Assembly: GCA_022402535.1 (NCBI GenBank)
Contig: JAKRSD010000015.1
Coordinates: 17,908-81,907, forward strand
Direction: 5' to 3'
Source of the DNA: Flavobacteriales bacterium
GTDB lineage: Bacteria; Bacteroidota; Bacteroidia; CAIKAF01
Length of the DNA stretch: 64,000 nucleotides
Shown here: positions 25,893-35,032 of the stretch, piece after piece
Layout: each line of letters starts with the position of its first letter
How positions within the stretch are numbered: the first letter of the stretch is position 1
Translations under genes and position numbers: made by a program
The notes under the pieces: model-generated
The model's input: only the letters and a program-made list of their open reading frames with translations
Databases searched by the model: none
Told to the model about the DNA's origin: nothing

Positions 25893-28748
25893 TTATAATT
25901 TAAATCCAACGGAGAAGGAGTAGGTCGCTCCGGGAACAATGCGCAGAATTTCATTATCTATCCCGGCATCAAATCCGGTTTTCACATCATTGTTTTGATA
26001 CCAGATGGTAGGATTCGCCAAGATATCGCGGGCATTGAATTTCAACTCCATTTTTTTCCAGAAGGTTTTGGTAATCTGGAAATCCAACACGTTTCTGGGG
26101 GTTTCCCAAAACGATGGGTAGGTGTCAAAACCGATACTTACGATACGCTGTCCGATTCGGTTGTAGGAAAGGCTGACACCGAAATCATATTTAGAGTCAT
26201 TATACTGTACCCCGGCATTCACAATGTAGGGCGACTGACCCTGAAGCGGACGTTTTCCTTCCGTACCCGCAAATCCGGCCAGGTTCACTTCTGATTTTAT
26301 AAGGGCTACGTTTCCGAAAAGATAAAACCCATGGAAAAATCCTTTTTCGGTGGTAGTGCCTCTAAACCATTTATAGAATGTACCCAGACTTAAACGATAC
26401 TCAAGTTCTGCTCCGTATGTATAGGCCGAAGGGGCATTTACATAACGCATCAGGTTAAAGGAACCGGCGTTTTCGAGTTTTTTCTCAATCGGGTTTTCAA
26501 AATATTTTCCAAATACGGTGGCCGATAACAACTGACCTGAACCGGGATAAAACTCATAACGCAGATCCAGGTTTGTGATTTTGGTACGCTGCAGGTTCGG
26601 ATTTCCTTCCACCACCAGGAATACGCTGTAATCATAAAACTGGAATGGGGCCAATTCGCGGGCCTCGGGACGGCAAACAGTTTGTGAGGCAGCAAAACGC
26701 AGATTCATTTTTTCGGTAAGTCCGCCGATGATGTTGATGGATGGCAATACATCGAATTTACCCATGTTCACGTTTACGGGGCTTTCATCGGCCACGGTAA
26801 ACGAGTTCAGGTTTTGTTGCCAGTATTCAAAGCGCGGTCCTAAAATTACTTTCAGGCGGTTTTCTAAGGCTGATAATTCATACTGCAAGTAGCCGGCATA
26901 TATAGAACTATTGGCGGTGTATGTGTCTGATTTACGTGAGGCTTCACGGATCATAAATCCGTTCTCATCAAAATTTCTGGGGTCAAATAAAGAATCTATG
27001 GCGTGGAAGGGAAGGGAATTGTTGAACAAAGAAGACTGGTATTTCACGTATGAAAAGGTTCGGGCCTGAAAATCGCGGTCTTTGTACTGGGCAAAGCCCC
27101 CAAATTTCACTTCATGACGAACCGGGCCGGTTATAAACGGAATGGCTACATCAACAGCTCCGGAATAAATATTATCAAGCATGGTAGAATAGAATCTACC
27201 GTTGATATCATTGAATGAAGGTTGTGTACTGAAAGGTACCGCCCATAGTCCGGCTGTATCGCCTATGGCTCTTTTGTAGGTTACCTGACGGTAATCGGGC
27301 ACATCGCGCTTCAGGTTATTATAACCGGCATTCCATTCAATTTTAATTTTTCCTTTCGGGATAAAATGTTCCCCCATTAACTGGGTACTGATTAACCGGT
27401 TTTGGGTGTAAAGCGTATTGTACGATTTAATATCCTGTCCCTGATCGGCCCGGTAACCTTCGCGCAGAATGGTTTGGTCAGAAGAATTTACATTCAACAG
27501 ATTTTTGAGAGAAATTCTGTGGTTACTTCCGTTTTCTTTTGAGCTGAGGAACGAAAGATTCCAGATACCGCCGCTCATCACATTTTTGGTATAGGTGTCA
27601 TCCTGAAATTCAAGTTCCAGGTCGTTGGTGCTGGTATAGTCATAACGTTTACGCATGGTGTATGCGTTGTTGTTCATGTAGGTAAGAGCAAATACACTTC
27701 CCAGTTCTTTTTTGTTCCGGGTATTTTCGCGTTTTGATTTGGGGATAAAGTTGATTTTATGTCCCATGGAAAATTGTCCGTTGAAATTGGGTAGTGCTTT
27801 GCTTTGGTTCAGTTTCCAATTGTTGCCGAACAATTTAGAATATTCCAATCGCTCCGGCTTGGTGAGGCTGGGGTCGTTAAAGGTTTCCACATCGGGAAAA
27901 CCGGAAGGCATGGCGCGGGTTCCGTCATCAATGCCCAAAAAGTCATATTTGCCTCCGTTTCCACGGTAAAAATCTCTTCCTGTGGTTACGGTGTTATAAC
28001 CTACGCTGAGTGAAGCCGCATAAAAATTACTTTCAGGAATATCTTTTGTTTTGAGTTGAATCAAACCGCCGGCAAATTCACCTGAAAGGGAAGGCATGGC
28101 GGTTTTAATTACTTTTATATCATTGATAAAGGAGGCCGGAAAAATATCGAAGGCAAAGGCTTTGCGGTCAGGCTCAGAACTTGGCAGGGGAGCATTATTA
28201 ATAAATACGGCATTATAACGGTCAGGAAGACCGCGAACCACCACAAACGAATTATCCTGAATGGTGGCCCCGCTTACCCGGCGAAGTACATCGGCAGTGG
28301 TGCGGTCTGGCGTTTTTTTAATCTGATCGCTGCTGAATCCGTCAAACAGCACTACGGAATTCTTTTGTTCCAGCACAATCGTGGATACAGAACCCCTTTC
28401 AGAAGCCGCTTCAATTTCAATAACTCCCAGCGTTTTGTCGGCAGAAGAAAGGGTGGTATTTAATGTAGTGGTTTGCCCTGCTTTAATTTCCACGCCGGTA
28501 AACACTTTGGTTTCAAAAGCAATGGATGAAATCTGAATATCATATTTGCCGGGATCCAGAGTTAGAGAATAGTATCCGTCTATATCGGTGGCGGTTCCTT
28601 TAGTAGAACCTTTCACCACCACGGTGGCGCCGATTACGGTTTGTCCGGAGGGTTCTAAAATTTTTCCGGAGAGTTTGCCTGTTTGGGCGTTTGCAGCGGT
28701 ATAAGCCAGTGTAATTAAAAATACTGCAACGAGTTTGAATAGTTTCAT
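25893..28748 (-). CDS. TonB-dependent outer-membrane receptor
   Basis: I start at 28748 (MKLFKLVAVFLITLAYTAAN, signal peptide ending NAQ) because the -7 promoter element at 28777-28770 lies upstream of it; the longer frame to 28772 overlaps that element. The protein has 951 residues. A CarboxypepD_reg-like domain (GKLSGKILEPSGQTVIGATV, GYYSLTLDPGKYDIQI) precedes a plug (DQIKKTPDRTTADVLRRVSG, VVRGLPDRYNAVFINNAPLP) and a barrel ending in FSVGFKL. This group has an extended linker with an unusual IVLEQKNSVVLFDGFSSD segment before the plug, seen in receptors of the Oar/CirA-like set. The neighbours (T9SS beta-helix protein, OprP-like porin) hint at phosphate or another anion-linked nutrient, but the ligand is unproven. 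Confidence 0.9.
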   Translation of the reverse strand: MKLFKLVAVFLITLAYTAANAQTGKLSGKILEPSGQTVIGATVVVKGSTKGTATDIDGYYSLTLDPGKYDIQISSIAFETKVFTGVEIKAGQTTTLNTTLSSADKTLGVIEIEAASERGSVSTIVLEQKNSVVLFDGFSSDQIKKTPDRTTADVLRRVSGATIQDNSFVVVRGLPDRYNAVFINNAPLPSSEPDRKAFAFDIFPASFINDIKVIKTAMPSLSGEFAGGLIQLKTKDIPESNFYAASLSVGYNTVTTGRDFYRGNGGKYDFLGIDDGTRAMPSGFPDVETFNDPSLTKPERLEYSKLFGNNWKLNQSKALPNFNGQFSMGHKINFIPKSKRENTRNKKELGSVFALTYMNNNAYTMRKRYDYTSTNDLELEFQDDTYTKNVMSGGIWNLSFLSSKENGSNHRISLKNLLNVNSSDQTILREGYRADQGQDIKSYNTLYTQNRLISTQLMGEHFIPKGKIKIEWNAGYNNLKRDVPDYRQVTYKRAIGDTAGLWAVPFSTQPSFNDINGRFYSTMLDNIYSGAVDVAIPFITGPVRHEVKFGGFAQYKDRDFQARTFSYVKYQSSLFNNSLPFHAIDSLFDPRNFDENGFMIREASRKSDTYTANSSIYAGYLQYELSALENRLKVILGPRFEYWQQNLNSFTVADESPVNVNMGKFDVLPSINIIGGLTEKMNLRFAASQTVCRPEARELAPFQFYDYSVFLVVEGNPNLQRTKITNLDLRYEFYPGSGQLLSATVFGKYFENPIEKKLENAGSFNLMRYVNAPSAYTYGAELEYRLSLGTFYKWFRGTTTEKGFFHGFYLFGNVALIKSEVNLAGFAGTEGKRPLQGQSPYIVNAGVQYNDSKYDFGVSLSYNRIGQRIVSIGFDTYPSFWETPRNVLDFQITKTFWKKMELKFNARDILANPTIWYQNNDVKTGFDAGIDNEILRIVPGATYSFSVGFKL

Positions 28749-28769
28749 ACCTTGTATTATAACTTGCCG

Positions 28770-28777
28770 CAAAGGTA
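28770..28777 (-). promoter_or_regulatory. Promoter -7 element for the TonB receptor
   Basis: TACCTTTG on the minus strand, 21 bp before the ATG at 28748. A TGTTATG-type motif lies further upstream at 28851-28862. No perfect -33 TTTG is seen, which would be compatible with an activator-dependent promoter. Confidence 0.6.
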
Positions 28778-28887
28778 TCCCGGCAATATGGGGAGTCTGT
28801 TAACCGATTATTATCATAGTATCCCGGTAATTTTACTATACCATTAACAATGTTATGGCAAAGTTAATAAGCGGTTGTTGATGTTTT

Positions 28888-30159
28888 CTAAAAGTTAAGC
28901 TGGGCCTGCAATCGCAATAATCCGCCTTCCTGAAAATTTGCCTGGGTTTTGAAGTCTTCAAATCGTCTTTTTGAATACGTATACATAGCTACAAATTCAA
29001 AATACTTGATGGGTTGCCATTCCACGCCCAGTTCATATTCATTCACCCAATGGTAACGTGCGTCGGTTTCGTGTTTTTTGCCTCCCGTGTAAAAATGTGC
29101 CCTGCCAAACGGAATTAACACCTGTTTTTTAATATTGATCATGTAACTGGCCATTACATAACCTCCATGCAGAAACCGGGTTTCAATGCTGTCGGTATGG
29201 CGGTTAAATTGAGGTCCGCGCCCTATATTATATTCTGCCAGGATACCGAAAGGTTTGGGATACAGGATAAAAGAAGCCGCCGCCCGCTGATCGGTGTAAA
29301 GCATATCGGCTCTGTACTTTGTGCCTTCTGAAATACGTGCACGGTCCAACTGATATTTTCCCGTATAGCCTTGTAATGAGGCCTCAATAATTTGATTTTT
29401 AACCACGAAAGGGTATGTAACCCTGGCGGCAATATGAACGCCTTTATTCAACGTAGGCTGATTGGCGGTTTGTCCGTTATACACCCCTACACCTACCACT
29501 CCATAATCTCCGCTGCCTTTCAGCCCTTCGTTTACCAGCATAGAAAAACGCTGACGGATTTTTTCGGGTGCCCAATAAAAGAAAACACCCAGATCCCGCT
29601 CATTACTTACGGCACTGTTGAGCGCATCATTCCGGTCAAGTGGGAGCCGGTTCTGGCTCGATTGCATATTTTCAAACCCGAACGGCACTTTGCTTTGTCC
29701 GATACGGAACCGGTATTCATTTTTCTTGTCAACACCTATATCCAAATAAGCATCGCGTAATTGGGCAAAATTGCCTGCACCGCTGCCGGGTGAACTGGCG
29801 AAATCGGGTTGGATATAGAAAAACACCCGCTCATGAATTTTTCCGAAAATAATTACCCGCATACGACGGATCGAAATTCCACCACCATCTCCCCACGAGC
29901 GGTCACATTGTTCACATCGTAATTTCGGATTGGTCTCCAATAACCGGTTATACCGAACCTGCATATAGCCTCGGATGGAAATATTCTGAAACCAGCCCAC
30001 TACATTTTTTTTCATTTCTTCTATTCCGTTTTTAGGTTTGGCTTTCCCCTGATTTACGGAGGTACTGTCCACCTGACTCCAAAGAGAAATGGAAACGAAA
30101 GTTATTCCCAGAACTATGAAAAACGATTTGGTAAGGATACTCTTGGATGAATTGTTCAT
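28888..30159 (-). CDS. OprO/OprP-like porin
   Basis: A 423-residue outer-membrane porin. The ATG at 30159 gives a signal peptide (FFIVLGITFVSISLWS before Q); the longer frame to 30201 is less likely. The mature protein matches the phosphate-selective porin O/P family: RGYMQVRYNRLLE, ISIRRMRVIIFGKIHERVFFYIQPDF, QLRDAYLDI, FRIGQSKVPFGFENMQSSQNRLPLDRND-type segments split over the centre, and a C-terminal F (LQAQLNF). A CEQCDRSWGDGGG insertion in the first loop carries two cysteines. The family takes up anions such as phosphate or polyphosphate, although many Bacteroidota members are uncharacterised. It lies directly upstream of the TonB receptor gene on the same strand. Confidence 0.83.
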   Translation of the reverse strand: MNNSSKSILTKSFFIVLGITFVSISLWSQVDSTSVNQGKAKPKNGIEEMKKNVVGWFQNISIRGYMQVRYNRLLETNPKLRCEQCDRSWGDGGGISIRRMRVIIFGKIHERVFFYIQPDFASSPGSGAGNFAQLRDAYLDIGVDKKNEYRFRIGQSKVPFGFENMQSSQNRLPLDRNDALNSAVSNERDLGVFFYWAPEKIRQRFSMLVNEGLKGSGDYGVVGVGVYNGQTANQPTLNKGVHIAARVTYPFVVKNQIIEASLQGYTGKYQLDRARISEGTKYRADMLYTDQRAAASFILYPKPFGILAEYNIGRGPQFNRHTDSIETRFLHGGYVMASYMINIKKQVLIPFGRAHFYTGGKKHETDARYHWVNEYELGVEWQPIKYFEFVAMYTYSKRRFEDFKTQANFQEGGLLRLQAQLNF

Positions 30160-30515
30160 GAAAAACGGTTTCGGAATTGTTAAGGTGTTTTGGGTAAGCA
30201 TGCGCCGGATAAAATACTTTTTAAAATATTGTAAATTAATTGATTGTATGCTTACTTTAAAATCACTGCCTGATTAACGGCGGCAAAAGTAGGGTGCAAA
30301 ACAAAGGCTAATGTTATGCAAACTTTAATTCAGAATGCCTGAATCATTATAATAAGGTTAACTATGTTAATTTAATATTAACAAAATTGTAATCAATTGA
30401 AAATCAAATAAAAGGAAAGGTTGAATTACGCAGGCAATGTTAATCAGATATTAATACCAAGAAAATCAGTTGTTTGCCGATGTAAGTTGACTTTAAATGA
30501 GAAATGAAATGGTAG
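30160..30515. other. AT-rich intergenic region upstream of the porin gene
   Basis: A 356-bp gap without a credible gene. It contains the -7 element TACTTTTG on the minus strand (30291-30284), the TGTTATGCAAA motif (30312-30322) shared with the TonB receptor and T9SS gene upstream regions, and a cluster of TTAA(C/T) half-sites between about 30358 and 30385. No terminator hairpin for the epimerase gene was found. Confidence 0.5.
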
Positions 30516-31568
30516 TTATTTGCCGTAAAATGCTCTATACCAATCAATGAATTGGTCTATTCCTTCCTGAATGGAGGTTTTGGGCCGGTAACCGAAATCG
30601 CGTTCCAGGGCGCTTACATCGGCATAGGTTTCGGGTACGTCTCCGGGCTGCAGGGGTAACAGGTTTTTCTCGGCTTTCATGCCCAGTTTGTGCTCAATGG
30701 CTTCAATAAAATCGAGCAGTTTCACCGGGTTATTGTTTCCGATATTGTATATCCGGAATGGGGCAGAAGAAATCGCCGGATCCGGTTTGGCCGGATTAAA
30801 TTCTGGAGACGATGAGGCAGGTTTTAATGCCGTGCGGTAAATACCTTCCACTATATCATCCACATAGGTGAAGTCGCGGAGCATATTTCCGTGATTGTAC
30901 ACATCAATGGGTTTGCCTTCCAGCATGGCTTTGGTAAACAGAAAAAGCGCCATATCGGGTCTTCCCCAGGGGCCATACACCGTGAAAAAACGTAATCCCG
31001 TGGTGGGCAGACCAAATAAATGGCTGTAAACGTGAGCCATCATCTCATTACTCTTTTTTGATGCGGCATACAAGCTCATGGGGTGATCGGTATGATGCGA
31101 AACCGAAAACGGATTGGTTTTATCTAAACCATAAACCGAAGAGGAACTGGCATATACCAGATTGTTAACCCCTTGATGCCGGCAGTTTTCCAATATATTC
31201 AGAAAACCCTGTATGTTGCTGTCAATATAAGCTTGCGGATTGGTAAGGGAATACCTTACGCCGGCCTGCGCCGCCAGGTTAATGACGATTTCGGGCCTGA
31301 ACTCCAAAAACACTTGTTCCAGCCCGGATTTGTCGCAGAGGTCTGATTTATAAAAGGTAAGATTATTGTGCTTTTCTGAATGGTTGATCCCGTTTTGGAT
31401 GTTATCCCGGGCGAATCCCAGATTGGCTAAACGTCCGTATTTAACCCGGGTATCGTAATAGTCATTGATTATATCCAGCCCGGCAACGGTAAATCCTTCT
31501 TTAATAAGCCTTTCGGTAAGATGATATCCGATAAATCCGGCCGTACCGGTAACCAAAACTCTTTTCAT
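30516..31568 (-). CDS. NAD-dependent epimerase (UDP-glucuronate 4-epimerase-like)
   Basis: A 350-residue extended short-chain dehydrogenase. The NAD loop [10 protein letters not shown] is near the N-terminus, then [17 protein letters not shown], the structural [13 protein letters not shown], the catalytic Ser segment YASSSSVYG, and [13 protein letters not shown] with the Tyr-x-x-x-Lys pair. The [16 protein letters not shown] and [12 protein letters not shown] segments are typical of UDP-glucuronate 4-epimerases (UDP-glucuronate to UDP-galacturonate), making precursors for capsule, O-antigen or other surface glycans. It is divergent from a UbiA-type prenyltransferase gene. Substrate assignment is by similarity only. 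Confidence 0.88.
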   Translation of the reverse strand: MKRVLVTGTAGFIGYHLTERLIKEGFTVAGLDIINDYYDTRVKYGRLANLGFARDNIQNGINHSEKHNNLTFYKSDLCDKSGLEQVFLEFRPEIVINLAAQAGVRYSLTNPQAYIDSNIQGFLNILENCRHQGVNNLVYASSSSVYGLDKTNPFSVSHHTDHPMSLYAASKKSNEMMAHVYSHLFGLPTTGLRFFTVYGPWGRPDMALFLFTKAMLEGKPIDVYNHGNMLRDFTYVDDIVEGIYRTALKPASSSPEFNPAKPDPAISSAPFRIYNIGNNNPVKLLDFIEAIEHKLGMKAEKNLLPLQPGDVPETYADVSALERDFGYRPKTSIQEGIDQFIDWYRAFYGK

Positions 31569-31705
31569 AGGTCAGTTTAAAAACAATGAATCCACCATTA
31601 ATTGAATAATACACACCAATCGATAGGATGAATTTCCTTGCAATTCGGCGCAAATCATTTTCTTTGGAGAAAATTTCCCACAAATCTAAAGAAGCAAATC
31701 AATTT

Positions 31706-32599
31706 ATGCTGATTTTTTTCCGACTCATGCGGGTTCATCAATGGGTAAAGAATCTTTTTCTGCTGTTACCCCTGTTTTTTGCGGGCAAACTTTTTGAATA
31801 CGACTTGCTGCTCAACGTATTTTGGGGATTTCTTTGTTTTTCGATGGCTGCTTCAGCGGTTTATATTCTCAATGATTATAAGGACATCGAAAGTGACCGG
31901 AACCATCCTTCCAAGAAAAACAGGCCGCTGGCTTCGGGTGCAGTAAAACCTTCTACGGCGATCATTCTGGGTATTTTATTATTGGTTTTGGCATTTAGCG
32001 GAGCCTGGTTTTTATCACTTCGCTTTTTGGTGATTCTGGCAGCCTATTTTGTAATGAATGTCGCTTACACCTTCGGACTTAAACATATTGCCGTGCTGGA
32101 TACCACCATCATTGCCACGGGTTTTGTGCTTCGTGTGATGGCAGGCGGTGCCGTGGCCGATATTCCCGTTTCACAATGGATTGTGCTGATGACTTTCCTG
32201 CTGGCTCTGTTACTGGGTTTTGCCAAACGACGCGATGATGTATTGATTTACATGGACAGCGGCAAAAAAATGCGCAAATCCGTGGACGGATATAATCTTG
32301 AATTTATCAATCTCAGCATGGTGATGATGGCGGGGGTTGTCATTGTTTCTTACATCATGTACGTGTTATCGGATGAGGTAGCGGAACGTTGGGACGCCCA
32401 TAATTTATATATCACGGCTTTTCCCGTGATTTTGGGTGTGCTCAGGTACTTACAGCTTACATTCGTACGTGGAAAAACCGGAAATCCTACTAAAATTTTA
32501 TTGAAAGACCGCGTTATTCAGGTGGTAATCATCAGTTGGGTGGCTTTGTTTTACCTGATTATATACATGAGAGCCCTACGGGAGCCTTTGGGGCTATAG
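31706..32599 (+). CDS. UbiA-type prenyltransferase (decaprenyl-phosphate phosphoribosyltransferase-like)
   Basis: I start at 31706 (MLIFFRLMRVHQWVKNLFLL); the 78 bp before it encode a polar, low-quality extension. The 297-residue protein has about eight or nine membrane helices. The first prenyl-diphosphate/Mg motif is NDYKDIESDRNHPSKKNRPLASG and the second loop is AKRRDDVLIYMDSGKKMRKSVDGY, as in the DPPR synthase branch (arabinogalactan precursor enzymes in mycobacteria) and its many bacterial relatives. It should transfer a sugar phosphate or aromatic group to or from a polyprenyl phosphate at the membrane. Its position beside a nucleotide-sugar epimerase supports a role in surface polysaccharide precursors, but the substrate is not set. 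Confidence 0.85.
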   Translation: MLIFFRLMRVHQWVKNLFLLLPLFFAGKLFEYDLLLNVFWGFLCFSMAASAVYILNDYKDIESDRNHPSKKNRPLASGAVKPSTAIILGILLLVLAFSGAWFLSLRFLVILAAYFVMNVAYTFGLKHIAVLDTTIIATGFVLRVMAGGAVADIPVSQWIVLMTFLLALLLGFAKRRDDVLIYMDSGKKMRKSVDGYNLEFINLSMVMMAGVVIVSYIMYVLSDEVAERWDAHNLYITAFPVILGVLRYLQLTFVRGKTGNPTKILLKDRVIQVVIISWVALFYLIIYMRALREPLGL

Positions 32600-32600
32600 T

Positions 32601-32834
32601 CTGCAGTAGTTTTTAAGATAAAAGGACAAGCTTGTTTACCTGTTTTTATGTTTCAATGTTCTCTTGTTCAAGCTTTCTGAAAATCAATTTTTAAAACAGC
32701 ATTTAAACGTTAAGAATTCTGCAGTAGTTTTAAGATGCAATGAGAAACTTGTTTACCTGTTTTTTTGTTTCAAGGTTCTATTGTTCAGGTTTTCTGAAAA
32801 ACAATTTTCAAAACACCCTCAAACGTTAAGAAAT
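32601..32834. repeat. Tandem duplication of a 118-bp intergenic unit
   Basis: Two consecutive copies (32601-32718 and 32719-32834) start CTGCAGTAGTTTT and end AAACGTTAAGAA, with the conserved blocks CTTGTTTACCTGTTTTT and GTTTCAA-GTTCT between. They differ at scattered single bases and by a two-base length difference. The DNA after the second copy (32835-32855) keeps a faint resemblance to the next unit start. No coding potential is seen. This fills the 319-bp gap between the convergent prenyltransferase and mevalonate kinase genes. Confidence 0.75.
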
Positions 32835-32918
32835 AAAGATGGGCTTGTTTAAACACGACGTTATTCAGTATTTGAAGGATTAAAGTCTAAATACTCAATA
32901 CTAAATACCCAATGCTAA

Positions 32919-33866
32919 CTAAAAACGGTGTATCACTTCAATTTTTACGTCTTTCAGTTCCTGACGCGTTTTTTCTAAATCTTCAGTAAACCCTAATAGA
33001 TAACCACCGCCCCCTGAGCCGCATAGTTTCAGGTAATAGGTTTCGGTTTCCAATCCCTGTTTCCAGATGCGTTGATATTTCTCGGGAATCATCGGATTTA
33101 AGTATTCTAACAGGAATTTAGAAAGTTCCTTCACATTACTCAGCAACTCTTTTACCTCTCCTTTCAAAAAGGCTTTGATGCAGTTGTTGTTGAAGGGAAT
33201 CATTTCTTTACGAACCAGATTCACAAACCCGTCTTCGCGGCATTTATCTAAAAAGATATTTACCATGGGCTGTGTTTTTCCCGGGTTTCCGGTATTTATC
33301 AGGAATATTCCGCGGTTTCCGTCGGTTTCGGTAGAACCGGGCATGCCCACGGGGTTGATGGAGGTTTTGCTGTTGATGAGCAAAGGTTCCTGCAGGTAAC
33401 AGATTAATGGGTCGATACCCGAACTTGTACCGTGGAAATAAGATTCCATCTGCGCAAAATGGCTTTTCAGCTCAATGATTTTTTCGCCGGACGGTGCCTC
33501 TTCGTTGATAATTTTATCAAACGCATAGCGGTCGTAAAGAGCCGCTACCAAAGCACCCGAACTGCCCACGCCAAAACCTTGGGGAATGGTGGAGTCGAAT
33601 AGAATTCCTTTTTCGATGTCTTTTTCGAGCGCTTCAATGTCGAATTTGAAATTCAACTCCCCGTTATCCACTTTGCTGCGCAAAAAGGTGGCATACTCTT
33701 TCAGGTGTCTGTTAGACTCTGCAGCCTGTTCGGCCGAAAAATTGCGGCTTTTGAAGGTGAGTTTCCCTTTGAAAAAATCAAAAGGGATGGTCAACCCCAT
33801 GGAATCGTGGATGATGCTGTATTCTCCGAAAAGGAGAATTTTTGATTTGAAGAACTTCTTGGCCAC
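32919..33866 (-). CDS. Mevalonate kinase (GHMP family)
   Basis: A 315-residue GHMP kinase. N-terminal SKILLFGEYSIIHDSMGLTIP matches the substrate/ATP start of mevalonate kinases, the glycine-rich ATP loop is STIPQGFGVGSSGALVAAL, FHGTSSGIDPLICYL carries the catalytic-type Asp, and LKLCGSGGGGYLLGF is motif 3. It phosphorylates mevalonate for isopentenyl diphosphate synthesis. It lies 5 bp downstream of the diphosphomevalonate decarboxylase gene, so the organism makes isoprenoids by the mevalonate route. It is shorter and divergent compared with eukaryotic enzymes, as usual for Bacteroidota. Confidence 0.88.
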   Translation of the reverse strand: MAKKFFKSKILLFGEYSIIHDSMGLTIPFDFFKGKLTFKSRNFSAEQAAESNRHLKEYATFLRSKVDNGELNFKFDIEALEKDIEKGILFDSTIPQGFGVGSSGALVAALYDRYAFDKIINEEAPSGEKIIELKSHFAQMESYFHGTSSGIDPLICYLQEPLLINSKTSINPVGMPGSTETDGNRGIFLINTGNPGKTQPMVNIFLDKCREDGFVNLVRKEMIPFNNNCIKAFLKGEVKELLSNVKELSKFLLEYLNPMIPEKYQRIWKQGLETETYYLKLCGSGGGGYLLGFTEDLEKTRQELKDVKIEVIHRF

Positions 33867-33871
33867 TTTGT

Positions 33872-34975
33872 TTAAGTTAATGAGTTCGTGCGCACGGGGC
33901 CTGTTCCGACAAAATCCCTAATGATGGAATTCGGTGGCAAAGATATGGAAATTTCGGTTTCCAAAAATTTGTCCACTTTTTCTGCTTCCGCCTCGGGGTA
34001 AAGTAGGTGTATATTGGGTCCGGCATCGAGTGTAAAACATACTCGGGTGCCGGTTTGTTTGCGGAATTCCCAAATTTTCTCGATAAATTCGAGGGTTTTG
34101 GGCCGCATGAGGATGAAATACGGATCGCTGGTCATCATCATGGCATGAAGCGTGAGCGCTTCGGTTTCCACAATCTTGCAGAAGGTGTCGAAATCGTTTG
34201 TTTTCATGGCGCTGAATAAATCCACGATGTTGCGGTTGGCCTGTTCAATACGGCTTTGTGCAAAGGGATTGGTATTCATGAGTGCATGACCGGCCCGGCT
34301 CGACACACTTTTTTCTCCCGGGTCGCAGATTATAACCGTATCGCGGTAAGTGAAAAATTCCGGATGAATGCCTTCCGTAAGCGGAGAACCGTACAAGTCA
34401 GACGTGTATTCGTAACCCGGAGCGTTTACCTTGCCCCAGCTCACCAGTCCGCCATAAACCGAGCGGCACGCGCTACCGGAGGCCAGGCGTGAGAGGTACG
34501 AGGCTTTTTGCCCGAACTCTTCGGGTGTTTGTAGGGTGCCGAACAGTTCTTTTTCCATTTCGCAGATACAGAGGCAGAGTGCGCTCATGGCCGAAGCCGA
34601 TGAGGCAATACCCGCTGAATGCGGAAAGGTATTGTGGGAATGGATGCTCAGTTTAAGTTGGCGAAGGTAGGGATGTGAATCGGCGATGCTTTCCAGAAAC
34701 TTTTCGATTTTGGCGGCAAAAAGGGGATTGGCTTTCTGTTCAAAATAGAAATCGACCTGTACTTTTCCGGTATCGGAATAGGCGTATTCCAGTACCGTTT
34801 CGGTGTGGCATGCGGAAAGTGTGAAGCTCACCGAAGGATTCATGGGAATCTGCACCTCGCGTTTACCCCAGTATTTTACCAGGGCAATATTGGAAGGACT
34901 GCGGAAAGTGATCTTTCCGGGAATACATTCGTGCGGCATGAGGCTGAGTGAAGCGGATGCTTGTAAATCCATCAT
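33872..34975 (-). CDS. mvaD: Diphosphomevalonate decarboxylase
   Basis: I start at 34975 (MMDLQASASLS) because the promoter -7 element at 35007-35000 lies between it and the upstream frame start at 35032. The protein has 367 residues. Signatures are SPSNIALVKYWGKRE (substrate-binding start), NPSVSFTLSAC, the ATP loop SHNTFPHSAGIASSASAMSAL, SRLASGSACRSVYGGLVSW with the decarboxylation Arg/Ser, and FTLDAGPNIHLL with the catalytic Asp. It converts mevalonate 5-diphosphate to isopentenyl diphosphate with ATP. It forms an operon with mevalonate kinase. Confidence 0.92.
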   Translation of the reverse strand: MMDLQASASLSLMPHECIPGKITFRSPSNIALVKYWGKREVQIPMNPSVSFTLSACHTETVLEYAYSDTGKVQVDFYFEQKANPLFAAKIEKFLESIADSHPYLRQLKLSIHSHNTFPHSAGIASSASAMSALCLCICEMEKELFGTLQTPEEFGQKASYLSRLASGSACRSVYGGLVSWGKVNAPGYEYTSDLYGSPLTEGIHPEFFTYRDTVIICDPGEKSVSSRAGHALMNTNPFAQSRIEQANRNIVDLFSAMKTNDFDTFCKIVETEALTLHAMMMTSDPYFILMRPKTLEFIEKIWEFRKQTGTRVCFTLDAGPNIHLLYPEAEAEKVDKFLETEISISLPPNSIIRDFVGTGPVRTNSLT

Positions 34976-34999
34976 ATAAGTACTCAACGTTTGGGGCGG

Positions 35000-35030
35000 C
35001 AAAGGTACGGAATTTTCGGGGTTTGGCAAC
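35000..35030 (-). promoter_or_regulatory. Leftward promoter for the mevalonate pathway pair
   Basis: On the minus strand: GTTG (35030-35027), a 19-bp spacer and TACCTTTG (35007-35000), close to TTTG-N19-TAnnTTTG. The predicted start of transcription is near 34994, 19 bp before the mvaD ATG. Confidence 0.7.
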
Positions 35031-35032
35031 AT

